Of a stretch of 64,000 bases of DNA, positions 45,136 to 56,012 are shown in pieces (the stretch's first letter is position 1; every line of letters begins with the position of its first letter). The notes under the pieces are model-generated. The model saw only the letters and a program-made list of their open reading frames with translations. It was not told the origin of the DNA and ran no database searches. Made by a program: the position numbers and the translations under genes. Origin of the DNA: Breviolum minutum Mf 1.05b.01 (Eukaryota; Sar; Dinophyceae; Suessiales; Symbiodiniaceae); the NCBI GenBank assembly GCA_000507305.1, contig DF241594.1, positions 1 to 64,000 on the forward strand. Direction: 5' to 3'.

Positions 45136-46106
45136 CAACTGGAGGAATTCGGAGGAATGGACAGGGATGACAATATCGCCAATATGTTATGGCTACCAGG
45201 CATGATATTTGAAAATCTGTAAACATCTCCATATATGGTCCAAAATGTGCCACAAACTTCCACATCGGTGTCCGTGCCTGGAAGGAATCCAGGCTGATAA
45301 CTCTGGCATACTTCCATCTCAGCACACGCCACGGCCGAGTCACGTCGTTGTCGTCGTTTTGATTCGTTTTGTCATGTTTGGCTTGAAACTTCACCAAACG
45401 CCAAGTGCTCGTCTCCAGCTTGGTCACAATTTGGAATGCGGAACAGGTATTGCAAATGAAGTTGTTGTTTTTTTTCCCAAAACACAAAGCTCTCTTTGCA
45501 AAGCGGCTTTTCATCGACGTCGGAAAGCCTGGAAGCACCTGAGGTCGCCGACGACCGCATGCGAAACCCGCATCAGACTGCTAACCACTGAAGTTGACGA
45601 AGACAGTGGACGAAAAAAACCGTCGAAATAGCAACAACAGTACTGACAAACCCAACAATTTGAGTTTCTTTTGCCTGATTGCTGGCTTTACAAAACACAA
45701 CAATCTTCTTAGAAATATTTTAGGAATATGTTAAACAGACTTGTATCTTGACTTATGTCTTTGTATTTCAGCGATATTTTTTCTTTCTATTCATTGGTAG
45801 AAGCCATTTTGAGCTGAGAAATTAGAACACAAATCTGTTGAAATCGATCCGTTTTTGTCGGGTCGTTTGGGTGACCATTTCATCGATTAAATCCGACTGT
45901 AATTGTATCGGTTGTGACAAGTCTCAACAGTGTATTGCCCGAATAGAAGTTGAGTCAATCAAATTCTGAAAGGCAATCGAAAACATTGAGGAAACAAAAC
46001 AAACCGAGTAAGCCAAATTATCCTGCATGTTATGTTATCATCACGGAATCCTGTTTGTCATCCTGTATCCTTGAGTCATATCTCTCATACTACATTCCTC
46101 ACTCCA

Positions 46107-46388
46107 TCACTCGTAAATCTGTGAACAGTCGAATTGCACGCGCTTCAGATTTGAAGGGTGTCTAGCAATGTCTAGCATTGTTACAGGCTTGTTCGATGCA
46201 TCACCCTTATCAGTTGTAACACAAACCTCGTTCATTCCAGTCTGAGAGACTGTAAACAGAACCTGCAGTGTTGTACCAGAATTCCTGCGTTTTGGAGGTT
46301 GTGCGGTTCTGAACCCATCTGTTTCCTTCCGACCTTCTAGCATTAGTTCTGACCTATACCAAGACTCAGTTTGCACACCTTGACAAAG
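46107..46388 (-). CDS. Candidate exon, unknown protein
   Basis: The minus frame reads GVQTESWYRSELMLEGRKET, then QPPKRRNSGTTLQVLFTVSQ, TGMNEVCVTTDKGDASNKPV and TMLDIARHPSNLKRVQFDCS, ending QIYE-stop at 46107. Mixed strand/helix composition without repeats looks genuine. It may be a terminal exon. Family not recognised. Confidence 0.4.
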   Translation of the reverse strand, partial: LCQGVQTESWYRSELMLEGRKETDGFRTAQPPKRRNSGTTLQVLFTVSQTGMNEVCVTTDKGDASNKPVTMLDIARHPSNLKRVQFDCSQIYE

Positions 46389-46721
46389 GTTGTCACACAT
46401 TGATTCAAGAGTTCTTCATATGAAGTAGAGCGAAACATGAAAGGCATGAAATGCGAATTAGAATGGAAATACATTTTTTGTACATGACATATAATCATAT
46501 AATGACATGATGACATCGCTCCTGGATCAACTCGTTGCTGTTTCGGTTTACCACCTTCAAACCTGAGTCTCGAATGCTCTCAAATGCTCTCGAATTCTCC
46601 AGCTAAACTCGATGGAACTCGCGCTACGTTTAAAAAGGGCTCAACATTCCGAGTTCCATCGAGTTACACACCTCGACTCATTCGTGAATTTCCACAGAAT
46701 TCGACTTTCCGGAACACTCAT

Positions 46722-46815
46722 TTGGCCTCCCGACTTTTCAGCACGGAAATGGGGAACTTGTTCCGCACGACGTCCCCGTGCAGATCTTCACCATCCTTGG
46801 CCAACCCGAAACCCT
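46722..46815 (-). CDS. Candidate short exon
   Basis: The minus frame reads GFGLAKDGEDLHGDVVRNKF, PISVLKSREA. It could precede the exon at 46107 in the same gene. Unknown function. Confidence 0.3.
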
Positions 46816-47129
46816 CCAAACCATGAAGATCCAATCAAAGCAATGAAGAAATGGCGATCCAACATCCGATCATAATTTAGGCATTTTATGTCATTAAAAA
46901 ATAAAAAGAAAGTTGCTTAGTTGCTTTGACTTGTTTGGCAAGTTTTACCATTCCTACGATTTTTACCTGCAAAAAATGAAGTGTCAATGTGAAGTTGCCT
47001 TTATGTGAAGTTTGCCTTTCAGTCCTTGATGATGAAAAATGCTGTTGAACGGAACCAGCAATGCAAAACTGACAAATTCCAACGAACATATTGAAAGTGA
47101 CTCCAACTATCTGAAACCGCAAAGCTCAA

Positions 47130-48055
47130 CACGGGTTGAGCTGCTGGCTACTTGGTCGATGGTCAGCGACTGTGGCATGGCACAGAGCGGCACATAGCAC
47201 TGAAAACGACATTCGGAACGAGGCACTTGAGCACTGAAATCGACCCAAAGCGACGTACTTTGATCATGAATTTATGGAATAACGAACCAAAGGAATATCT
47301 TTGAAGCACAGATTCCATTTTTTGCACATCGAACATATTTCACACGGCTAAAGTTTCACACAAAATCAAATGCAATTGGAATCTATTGGAGTCGAAATGC
47401 TAAACATGAGAAATTTACTCAAATTTCCAGTCCATGGCGCAGCCCTCCCGTTGACAAAATGCGAAGCCTTTTGGAACCGAAACGCAACACGTCACACGTG
47501 TGCACTTGACCGCATTGTCTGGCCGTTCTGACCTGGCAGCCGCGATCCCTTACTGCATGCGACTGCATACCACAAGTATGGGCTGCCCTGTACCGGTACA
47601 AAATGCACACACATGCCGCTGCCCACAAAAAAATGCGAGCTGCACAAAGTCCTAGTGATCAAAGTCTTGACCTTGCACACGCCAACACAAAATCACGCTG
47701 CACAAACAAACATATCAGACAAGTCGCCAGCGCACACACACACACACATATTCTTTCTCAAAACTTCTTTTCACGATAATAATATGACATAAGGTATAAG
47801 AGACAACTTTGAGGCTGTCAAAGGCGGAAACTACACCCACTTATGAACTTGTGCATACATCTCTTGCAGTAACGAACCCTTTCAACATTCACAGAAGTAT
47901 CTAACAGTATCGAAAACCAAACATATATATATATATATATACATACATTTATACGTTCCAAAGTTGTAAGTTAACACAATTATACAAGCATTGAAACAAT
48001 TTCTAACTAGTTCAACTAGAACTCAAACTAGAATCCGTATTTTTACTTGAGGAGA
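47130..48055. other. No recognisable gene
   Basis: Contains a CA microsatellite near 47734-47748 and an AT microsatellite near 47924-47942. Short open frames only. Confidence 0.45.
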
Positions 48056-48062
48056 ACAAATT

Positions 48063-48300
48063 TCAGAAACATAAAGACATGGCATAAGCCGTGGTTGGTG
48101 TTTCATCCAAGATACCAGTGCAAATTTCAAGAACAACAGGAAAATCCATGGAAAAGTTGGAAAAATTGAATGCCTCAAGCCTTAAGCCCTCCGAGCTCCA
48201 CAAAACATCCCTGTCCATTTCTATCGGATTCGTCTCAACCACACTTTCTCTTATGGGATGGTCTGCAAGCGGGCACTTAGTCACTTGGACATGGTTCCCA
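48063..48300 (-). CDS. Candidate exon, unknown protein
   Basis: The minus frame reads HVQVTKCPLADHPIRESVVE, TNPIEMDRDVLWSSEGLRLE, AFNFSNFSMDFPVVLEICTG, ILDETPTTAYA. It is non-repetitive and protein-like over about 75 residues. A separate frame immediately upstream is also open (FFPREAGSDLRKPIPG), so the 5' edge is uncertain. Confidence 0.4.
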
Positions 48301-49369
48301 TGGTTCCTGGAATCGGCTTCCTTAAATCGGAACCTGCTTCGCGGGGGAAAAACCTTTCACACCGACTCACATACAAATTCATCTGAGACATGAGACGGGC
48401 AGACGGGCTCGAACACGGAGAGAGTTGAGGAGTTGAGTGCGAGAACTTCTGCGAGAACTTCTGAGTCTGAGTCCTGCGAATAGAACGGAAGTGGAAGCAA
48501 ATCATTGCCAGGCTGCCAGGCTCAGATTCAAACCAAACATGGAAAGGCAAGTTTGGGAAGCTAATTTTTCATTTGAAGACGAGCCAATGAGCCAACGTAC
48601 AACTGTCAAAAATCAGCAAGTCGAGCGCATACCTGGGTAGATAGCCATGTCACGCCATCAGATTTGGGCAGATCAGGCGACAAATGGTTGCTGCAATCGT
48701 TTGGTTGGCGACATGTTTTGGTGCGTTTCACATTTTCGACACAGTCTGGGACGACCGCCGCGTGTCCTCCGCGTTTTCCTGGTCACGATTTTGTTCGCTC
48801 CAGGAACTCATCGATCGGAGTTTGACCACCTCCGAAGCCGTGCCTGGAGACAGGAAGCAAAGGAAGCAACGCACACAGTTGGTTGAAACGACCAACTATC
48901 ATCAATTATCCAACGCAACCGACACAAAACGACCCAAAAAGAATCAATAAATTCAAAAAATTCAAAAAAAAACCTCCAGAACGATGTCAAAACGAAATTG
49001 TTTCTTGTCAAAACGATGTCCGAACTGCCGCACCGGTTGGGCTGGGTCGCATCCGCCGGTGTTGCCAGGGACAGCTCCGTCTGGACCGCTGCCAGGCCTC
49101 GGCAGTGAGGGTGCGTTTTCTGGACAAATTTCAGATTCCAACAATGAGAGATATAACGGGCAGATTTTGATTACATCTGAATCTGACGCTGAACTCACCA
49201 CTAAGTTAGCAAGAACTTGTTATGATCGAAGGTTTCTCTGAAGTTCCGGCCTTCGCACAAGGCTTTCCCAAATTTCTTCTCTGCGAACAAAGGCATCATC
49301 CTGTGCAGTTGCTATGAGGTGCTCAACTTTCAGGACTCCAAAAAATACGGTCATCCAAAAATGTTACAT

Positions 49370-49418
49370 GAAAAATGCTTCATCAAAATACGGTGCGGAT
49401 TTTTGTGAAGCATTTTTC
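49370..49418. repeat. Near-perfect hairpin, 22-nt arms
   Basis: GAAAAATGCTTCATCAAAAT at 49370 is the reverse complement, with a few mismatches, of ATTTTTGTGAAGCATTTTTC ending at 49418. The loop is only a few bases. It lies between candidate minus-strand exons, so it would be intronic. It could be a folded-back short insertion. Confidence 0.6.
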
Positions 49419-49749
49419 CCATACTGAGACACTTCTCACGCTGGATCCGCTGCAACGTCTGCGTTGGGAGTTGCCGTACCAGGCCGTAGCCCGTCCGCAT
49501 TTCCAGGCGCCGTTGCTGCACCAACAGCAGCACCAGCCTCGAGGATCTGATTTTTCTACATGAAGATCACATCTCTGTCTTTTTTAAAGCTTCTAAAGTT
49601 TGTTGAACTTTACAGAACCTCGACACGCCAGCTTGAACATCGATTGAAACATCAACTGAAATTCTGATACAAGAACATATTTGAAATAACTAACACATAA
49701 GAGTTTCTGACATCAAATTTCAACTAAACTTCAACATTCGAGGGGCAAT

Positions 49750-49865
49750 CCCGTGTGGAGCCGAGGATGTCCCACGCCCCAAAAATTCAGCAGCGCGGCA
49801 CAGAAGCCGCTGGGCGACGACACCTCTGGTGCCAAGGCCTCCAAGATCACCACGGCAGCCTCCGG
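49750..49865 (-). CDS. Candidate short exon
   Basis: The minus frame reads EAAVVILEALAPEVSSPSGF, CAALLNFWG up to a donor before TGGGACATCC. GC at third positions and the lack of repeats fit coding. It may join the exon at 50146. Confidence 0.35.
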
Positions 49866-50145
49866 AAATGATCACAACTGCACACAGCATCCTAGCATCC
49901 TTCTTACAGTTCTGTTGTTTTATGTGGACAGTTCTGTTAGTTCTGTTGACTTTTTTGTTTTATGTTTTTTTTATTTTTTTTCGATTGAGTCGTCACTGTC
50001 GTCTTGCATTTTCTTCAGAAAACCTCCAGTGCTTTGCAGTGTCTTCTTTAAACCAAATTTTTTTAAATGTCGAAACTTGGGAAAAACAAAGACTCTTGTC
50101 GAAACTGTCTTTTTCACACCAAGAAAATAGGACTTTCAGACTTTC

Positions 50146-50281
50146 AGCTGGACAGCCTCAACGTTGCTGTCGCGCAATTCTTCGCACACTGCGTTGAGTG
50201 CACGACGTTCCTCGATGTCCAACACCTTCGCAGCATCTGAGACCCAGCCGTGGACGTCGCTTGCGTCGTCCATGGGCACCA
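50146..50281 (-). CDS. Probable short exon
   Basis: Acceptor AAATGAAG, then RLVPMDDASDVHGWVSDAAK, VLDIEERRALNAVCEELRDS, NVEAVQLK up to a CTGAAA|GTCTGA donor. It is a clean 45-residue amphipathic segment with both splice sites. Gene unknown. Confidence 0.5.
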
Positions 50282-50879
50282 GCCTCTTCATTTTCAAACC
50301 AAACGAAGACTTTTGTGTGGAACACAAACTCAAACAAAAAAACTCTAAAGAATCTAAAACAAAAATGGGAGGGAGGACGATATTGTAGTATATACAATAC
50401 GATAAAGATTCTGCAGTACGATGTAAGAATGTCACAACATATTGTAATCGCATCTGTAAAACCAACTGTGGGTAACGTGCCGCAGCCTGGGATTCACGAC
50501 ATCATGCACCCGCCCTGGCAACAATTTCTCCTGAAACTCCGAAATGTCGCCGAAAGACACAAGAGTCACAAGAACTCCATATTGACAATAGATTGAGATC
50601 TGGAATTCAGAAAAACAAACGGCAGAAGTTGGTTGATTCCAATTCTCGTACAAAACTTCTCGACTTGATCGACTGAACTCCGGGAAGTTCACGAGTTTTG
50701 GATTCGAATTCGAAGAACTCGAAGTCCTCCAACCTGTCTTTCAGAAACCTGGCCCAATCAAAATCACGGGCAAACAAGAAACAAATCAGCCGCACAAATA
50801 GCCCAAATCTTTCTGGACAAAGTACTCAATTTCTTACAAAAAGCCACATATTCCACGGATTTTTCAGGTTATTGTAAAA

Positions 50880-50980
50880 GGTGGTACGTAGCATATAATC
50901 ATCCAATTGGTAGTATATACCGCTTATATACCAGGTATATATTTGCCTCCTGGGGGATGATATAGTCCCGACCACCTATT
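50880..50980. mobile_element. MITE-like imperfect inverted repeat, about 100 bp
   Basis: The left arm (GGTGGTACGTAGCATATAAT then CATCCAATTGG) pairs imperfectly with the right arm (CCTGGGGGATGATATAGTCC then CGACCACCTAT). The centre is ATATA-rich. It shares the ATCATCC ... GGATGAT core and TATATACC centre with the element at 15494, so both may belong to one non-autonomous family. Confidence 0.55.
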
Positions 50981-50984
50981 ACCA

Positions 50985-51900
50985 GAACCAGAATAATGAA
51001 TAATTCTATTGATGATGTTGTGATATCTTCTTTTGATATCCTTTGATTGCCTTCGTGTTTTGGGTCAAAAAAACATGTTCGTCAAAGATATAGGTGCGGC
51101 TCATGATGCTTCATGAGCTACAACCACCGAACATCCCAAAGACAATAAAAACCACCAGACTTGTAGCCTGGAAGTGTGGACATTGCGGACAATGCAGACC
51201 CTTGGCAGCGCCACACGTGGCCAGTGCACCAAGCAGGACAACTTGTGACAGCGCATACTGCATGCAACACACGCTGTGGCAGATCTGTCAACTTTGGACT
51301 CTCAGTTCAAAATGCTTCAGTTTTCTCTATCTCTAGTGACTCTAGTATTTGGGATAGCTGGGATAGCTGTCAGATTGTGCAAAGCTGTGACGAATGGAAA
51401 TACAAGGGTTGCAGGGTGTCAGTGCAGAGCTAGGCCAGGTGTACAGTTCATTGATTGGATCAAAACAGTTTTTAACAGCATCTTGGACGTCTGCATTCTA
51501 CGTGCTTTTGCCATATCTTGCGATCAAGCTGGGCAAAGCTTTTCATAAATTCAGCGCAAACATTCAACGCTTTGAGTCGGAGAGGCAGAATCAAAGTCAG
51601 TACAATCCCAAATCGAAACACTTCTGCTGGAAACGACGGCAAAAAAGGGCAGTCACATAAATCACAATCCACCATGACATCCCCTTTTTCGATTGCCAAT
51701 TGCATCTCTCCCTGCAACACCCGAATTTGCACAAATTTTGAGCTGTAAAGTCCACATCCACGTCTATACATTGCAGATGCTCTGCTCCAGTTGGAGGGCC
51801 AACTGATGTTTTGATCTCTTGAACATGGCTTTTGTTGCAGCTGTGTCTAATTAGATATCATCAAGATGTGGAACGTGTCATACACATCTCAGCACAGGCT
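50985..51900. other. No supported gene
   Basis: A minus frame near 51700-51560 (VQIRVLQGEMQLAIEKGDVM) is slightly protein-like, but without splice support. The rest is unremarkable. Confidence 0.35.
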
Positions 51901-51904
51901 GGAA

Positions 51905-52508
51905 TCATGCTCCAAAATGAGCTCGGTTGGCTGTCACGGGACGCTCTGTCCGTTGCCTTTTTGCTGAAGCCTCTTCAGGCTCGTCCACTCGGACCTGGAT
52001 AGAAAGATCCAATGCATGAGATGCTGAACGACTCTCATACACATGCCATCGTTGACTGCCACCGTCGCCTGCATGCTGAAAACCTGGAGTGGCACTAGCA
52101 TATGCCACACACATCAAAGAATCTCGCAAGCCCTCACGATCAATTACCCAACGACTCCTCTCTTTGCGGATGGCCATAGTGCTGCCTTTCTTTTGATAGG
52201 CTGGCCAACCTTTGTGCAAACCAACCAAGAAATACTCCCCAGATATATCTCCATTCTCTTGTGCAGGACCACGTCCAGTCACCTGTAGCTTGAGAGGTGC
52301 TGAGGTTGCACGTACACATGGATCTAAAACAGCTCGACCTTGTTGTGTCTCCCACACATGCCACTCCAAATCCACATGACCAGGATGTGAAGATCCATGA
52401 GCATCTGCGAAGGCACTGCAAGCATCAGAGGTCTCTTGGTTGAATGCCCATTGTAAAATACGGCCTAAAATCCCTGGCTCTGCCAACGCATCAAAGTCAA
52501 TCAGCCAC
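51905..52508 (-). CDS. WHVW-repeat protein, terminal exon
   Basis: Acceptor GCTGCATCAG, then WLIDFDALAEPGILGRILQW, SHPGHVDLEWHVWETQQGRA, then a second module ISGEYFLVGLHKGWPAYQKK, AIRKERSRWVIDREGLRDSL, CVAYASATPGFQHAGDGGSQ and RWHVYES, and a basic/polar tail with EEASAKRQRTERPVTANRAH, stop at 51905. Each module follows the plan G-x-Y-x-L-V-G, GRP-x-Y, an AIRY-like strand, W-x-ID, AYA-x-HP, then W-H-V-W. AKRQR is a possible nuclear signal. Function unknown. The repeated beta-rich modules suggest a binding scaffold, which is inference only. The gene continues upstream in seven or more exons. Confidence 0.7.
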
Positions 52509-52658
52509 CTGATGCAGCAACTTTTGTTGATACGAAATTTCAAAGTTAGAAAAAACAAGTGCAACTTGCTCACAGAAAAAATCAAAATCAGATACAAACA
52601 TAGCCAATCATAGACATAGGGATACCATGACAGACCCAAAACATGTCCACATGTTTAC

Positions 52659-52765
52659 CTGGCCTGTCTAATTCAGGTGCATAGCGAATCACAGCCTTTT
52701 TGCCCGGCAGCAAGTACAAAGGACGCCCTTCTCGAACACCCACTAAGTGGTAAGTTCCACAAATC
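52659..52765 (-). CDS. WHVW-repeat protein, internal exon
   Basis: Between an AATGCGAG acceptor and a CCAG|GTAAAC donor the minus frame reads ICGTYHLVGVREGRPLYLLP, GKKAVIRYAPELDRP. This is the first half of a module (G-T-Y-H-L-V-G, GRP-L-Y, AVIRYAPE) and joins the W-LID half at the start of the terminal exon. Confidence 0.7.
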
Positions 52766-52918
52766 CTCGCATTGCAGGCCTTCAGAAAACATTCGTTCGG
52801 CTCACAGCTGTAACTGAAAGTACGGTTGTGTATGCTCCAATTTCTAAATTAAAGTCTCTGGCACGACTTCATCATGTGTTTCTGAACATGAGTGCATGGA
52901 CAACACAAGCTATCTCAC

Positions 52919-53024
52919 CTGCGCATGTCGGCCGAGCACATGGATGACACTCGGCGCAGCCAAGCAATGACAATTTCCATCAGCATTCCATTGGCCACTT
53001 GCTGCATTCCACACATGCCACTTC
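52919..53024 (-). CDS. WHVW-repeat protein, internal exon
   Basis: Acceptor ACATCTAAG, donor CGCAG|GTGAGA. The minus frame reads KWHVWNAASGQWNADGNCHC, LAAPSVIHVLGRHAQ. It begins with the module-ending KWHVWN motif and then the linker leading to the next module. Confidence 0.65.
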
Positions 53025-53099
53025 CTTAGATGTCAGAGTTCGCGGCAATCATTCTCGACGCTTGTTGGCTTATCAATCCTTTCTTGAAGAAAAGTGCCT

Positions 53100-53280
53100 C
53101 TCTTTGAATCCAAGTATCAAGAATGCATAGCCAGGGTGCAGAGTATCTTGAGATTCTGCATATGCAATGCAATTGTTTCCCTTGTGCTCGGTGCCGGCCA
53201 CAAGCCACTTTCGCCCCTCCGGATGGTACCGGATCAACATATCGCCGTTGGCATAGTAGGGATACCCTTGGCTGACGCCT
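53100..53280 (-). CDS. WHVW-repeat protein, internal exon with a non-GT donor
   Basis: Acceptor TGCTGGGCAG, then GVSQGYPYYANGDMLIRYHP, EGRKWLVAGTEHKGNNCIAY, AESQDTLHPGYA. The next exon starts with KWHVW. Between CTGCACCCT and the in-frame TGA (about 53078) the minus strand contains no GT dinucleotide at all. The donor must therefore be GC (TAT|GCATTC) or GA (CTT|GATACT), or the gene is broken here. Confidence 0.6.
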
Positions 53281-53497
53281 CTGCCCAGCACAAACAATCG
53301 AAGCAAAGAATACATCGTCAACATATCCATGACAACAAAGATAAACCACATATTAGATATATAATAAATGCAATAAAAATATATGAATTATATGAGCAAT
53401 TCATATGTTACAACTTATGTTACAACTTTTACATATTTTTATATTTCTATACAGATAATTTAAGACAAATAATATCAAAACAGTACCACCTTTGCAC

Positions 53498-53593
53498 CTT
53501 CACTCCATCTACACAGTCCCCTCCTGCGAAGACGTAGGTGCCGCTGATGTCGCTTCGGCGGCTGACGAAGGTCACGTCCGGCGCATCCAAGGC
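53498..53593 (-). CDS. WHVW-repeat protein, internal exon
   Basis: Acceptor GGCGTCCAG, donor GTGAAG|GTGCAA. The minus frame reads ALDAPDVTFVSRRSDISGTY, VFAGGDCVDGVK. It holds the start of a module (S-G-T-Y-V-F-A-G) and is completed by the GYPYY exon downstream. Confidence 0.6.
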
Positions 53594-54014
53594 CTGGACG
53601 CCGGAGAATTTCCAAAAAACACAAAACGAATTTTGAACTTTGAAAGCAAACTTTGAAAGCATATGCAAAAATTTGTTTATTTTTTGTTTTCATTTTTTTG
53701 TGTTTTTTTTGAAAGCAAAGTCAAAGAAAACCACTTGGTTTTGATGCAATTTCATGTTTTCATTTTGGCGCATTTCATGATTTCAATTTGTGAAAAGATT
53801 TCGTCAAAGGAAAACCAAACGACTGAGACCTGACGAAATCTGCACTCAACTTTTCATCAAAAAAAATCATCAAAAAGTTCATCCATTTTTCATCTCATTA
53901 TCTAACGTGAAGCACACATGCATTCATTCTTACATTCTTACATCATTCTACACGGATTTTAATGCTATTAATGCAATTGATAAAAATTAATGCAGTTGAG
54001 TTGCCATCAAATTG

Positions 54015-54127
54015 GCATCTGAAACGAAATCTTTCGCGTTGGAATTCCAAACGTTCCATGTCAAGCCCAGTGGTGCACTGTGACCATTGTCCTTTGCCCA
54101 GGCCACAGCCATCTTACTGTCTCGCAC
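54015..54127 (-). CDS. WHVW-repeat protein, internal exon
   Basis: Acceptor AATTTGACAG, then VRDSKMAVAWAKDNGHSAPL, GLTWNVWNSNAKDF before a GTTTCAG donor. A-V-A-W-A and L-T-W-N-V-W correspond to the C-V-A-Y-A and E-W-H-V-W parts of the other modules. Confidence 0.6.
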
Positions 54128-54283
54128 CTGTCAAATTTGTTCAGACACCCGAATGGTAGCCCTACGGATTGCTGTTAGAGCTGTTAGAGCTGGTAAGTTA
54201 TGTCTAGGTGTTTGCCTGTGATCAAACAAGACAACACTTTCAATCACCACGAAATAAAATAAATAAATACAAAACACCATCAG

Positions 54284-54425
54284 ACCATCCGATGTCATCC
54301 TTCGTCCACAACGCCTTTTTCGACACAATCGTCATCCAAGGCACTCCGTTGCGATCGATGATCCAAAAGCCGCGGCGGAAGACGATGGCACTGCTACTTC
54401 CAACTTGGAGATATGTGGCTCGGCC
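54284..54425 (-). CDS. WHVW-repeat protein, internal exon
   Basis: Acceptor GACAACGCAG, then GRATYLQVGSSSAIVFRRGF, WIIDRNGVPWMTIVSKKALW, TKDDIGW. F-R-R-G-F-W-I-I-D-R matches the strand and W-x-ID part of the module. The donor is probably ATG|GTCTGA. Confidence 0.55.
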
Positions 54426-54715
54426 CTGCGTTGTCCGTTTCACCAGTCACCACTAGAACTGCCACTGCTAAGAAGAAGGAACAAACAGCAGACGAATTCT
54501 TTTTGTTTTGTTTGAACTTCTGAAGTTCGAAATGCCTTCGAACAACTCTCCGAAGCTAACAGAGAACATGTGCATGTGCCTGCAGCAACAGTAGAAACGA
54601 GATACAACAAAAAGAAATCATCCTTTAAGAACCTTCCATGTCATTTTTGGTTGTTTATGAATGTGTTTTTTAGTTTTTTCCGTGTTTGTATTTTATAGTT
54701 ATCTCCGAAAACACT

Positions 54716-54838
54716 TCGTTTCGTTTTCGTCTCCTCGTGGAGTCCGCCCTGCAGGACGTAGGCGCCGCAAACGTCGGAGTTCTCCGCGGACTCCGCACGG
54801 CCCAAGAGCCGCAGTGACGCAGGAGGATTTCCACAACT
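54716..54838 (-). CDS. WHVW-repeat protein, probable upstream exon
   Basis: The minus frame reads NPPASLRLLGRAESAENSDV, CGAYVLQGGLHEETKTK before a GAA|GTGTTT donor. C-G-A-Y-V-L-Q-G-G is the opening motif of a module and continues into the GRATYLQ exon. The exon's acceptor is unclear. Further possible 5' exons lie near 55920-56010 (GGGYVFLNIFMDSNDWSGF) and 56235-56310, and are less certain. Confidence 0.45.
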
Positions 54839-55924
54839 TGTCGGTGCCATTTTCGAAGGAGAAAAACAGAGAAGACCTGAGGCGTTTTACAAACATGGAA
54901 AAACACACGAAAACACTGCGTTTTTTTTTGCAACCTTGTTTGAAAACAAAAAAACATGGGAGAAAATCTCCATTTTCTGTTCAAACAAAGAAAAAAGTGC
55001 GGAAAGTTTTAGAAACAACCGAAAGACTAAAGGCCATCTTTCTTTGTTGAACAAACAGGCCTTTCTTTTTGTTTTCAAAGAGAACTTTTTCCATCTCTTT
55101 GGTTGTCGAAGCATCTTTTTTTCTAATTTGCAAACCTACTTTTTTCTTTGCATCTCTTGTTTTCGCATTCCAAGTCACTTCTTGTGTGGCGGTTTGTTGG
55201 ATCTCTTTTTTGAGGGACTCCTTTTTGGTTTCGCTTTCAAGGGCGCGCCAACTCACAACAGCTGAGCCAAAAATCCCGTGGACAGTTGCAAGTGAGACAA
55301 CTTCAAGTCTTTCAACGAACCAAAAAGTATCCTTGAAAATATCTTGAAAAATCTTGAACATCTCGAAATGTTCACTTGGAAATCCCTCCATCATTCCTCT
55401 AGATTGTCGATGTGCAAGTTTTTTTCCCAAGCTACGCTTCACTCTGTTGTGAGACAATGCGACTGCTGCACGAAAATTGGGCCGTCTCAGGCAATCAGGC
55501 AGCGCCGGAAAGGGGGACAAATTGGGAATGGTTCGGAACAGAACGAAGAGAACGAAGAGAAGGTGAAAGAGAAGATGAACGAAGTGAGAACGAAGTGATT
55601 TGAGTGCTGAGCAAGTGGACTTGACTCACTTGACGGTTTGCTCAACTGAGCGTCAGAGCTCCAATTCAAAAGATTCGTGCTCTGCTGCTCAGCTGCTCAG
55701 CTGCTCAGCTCACTGTCCTAGAAGCCTCAAATCCTTGACGGTGACATGATCACAACAAGATCACAACATGACTCCATCTCTCCGTCTCGTGTGAAGTTCG
55801 GAAGTTCGTTTATCAAAATGTCATCTGAAATGCAGCTAACTGAACTTACAAAAAATTCAAGCAAGTTCAATTGTCAATTGCCATCGATTTTCAATTCCGA
55901 TGCATCCACATCAACATGTCTCTT

Positions 55925-56012
55925 AGCAGTCTGCAGTCCTCTGCAGAAAGGGTCTTTTCCCCAGCGAAGCCGGACCAGTCGTTGCTGTCCATAAAGATGT
56001 TCAAGAAGACGT
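55925..56012 (-). CDS. Possible further upstream exon of the WHVW-repeat gene
   Basis: The minus frame reads GGGYVFLNIFMDSNDWSGFA, GEKTLSAEDCRLLRDML. G-G-Y-V-F-L resembles the module opening. A second frame over the same bases is also open, so the call is weak. Confidence 0.25.

Noticed and set aside
45797-45817. GTAGAAGCCATTTTGAGCTGAG, resembling a relict spliced leader on plus
   Set aside because: Needs indels and mismatches to align with the leader, no tandem leader copies and no downstream plus-strand coding frame.
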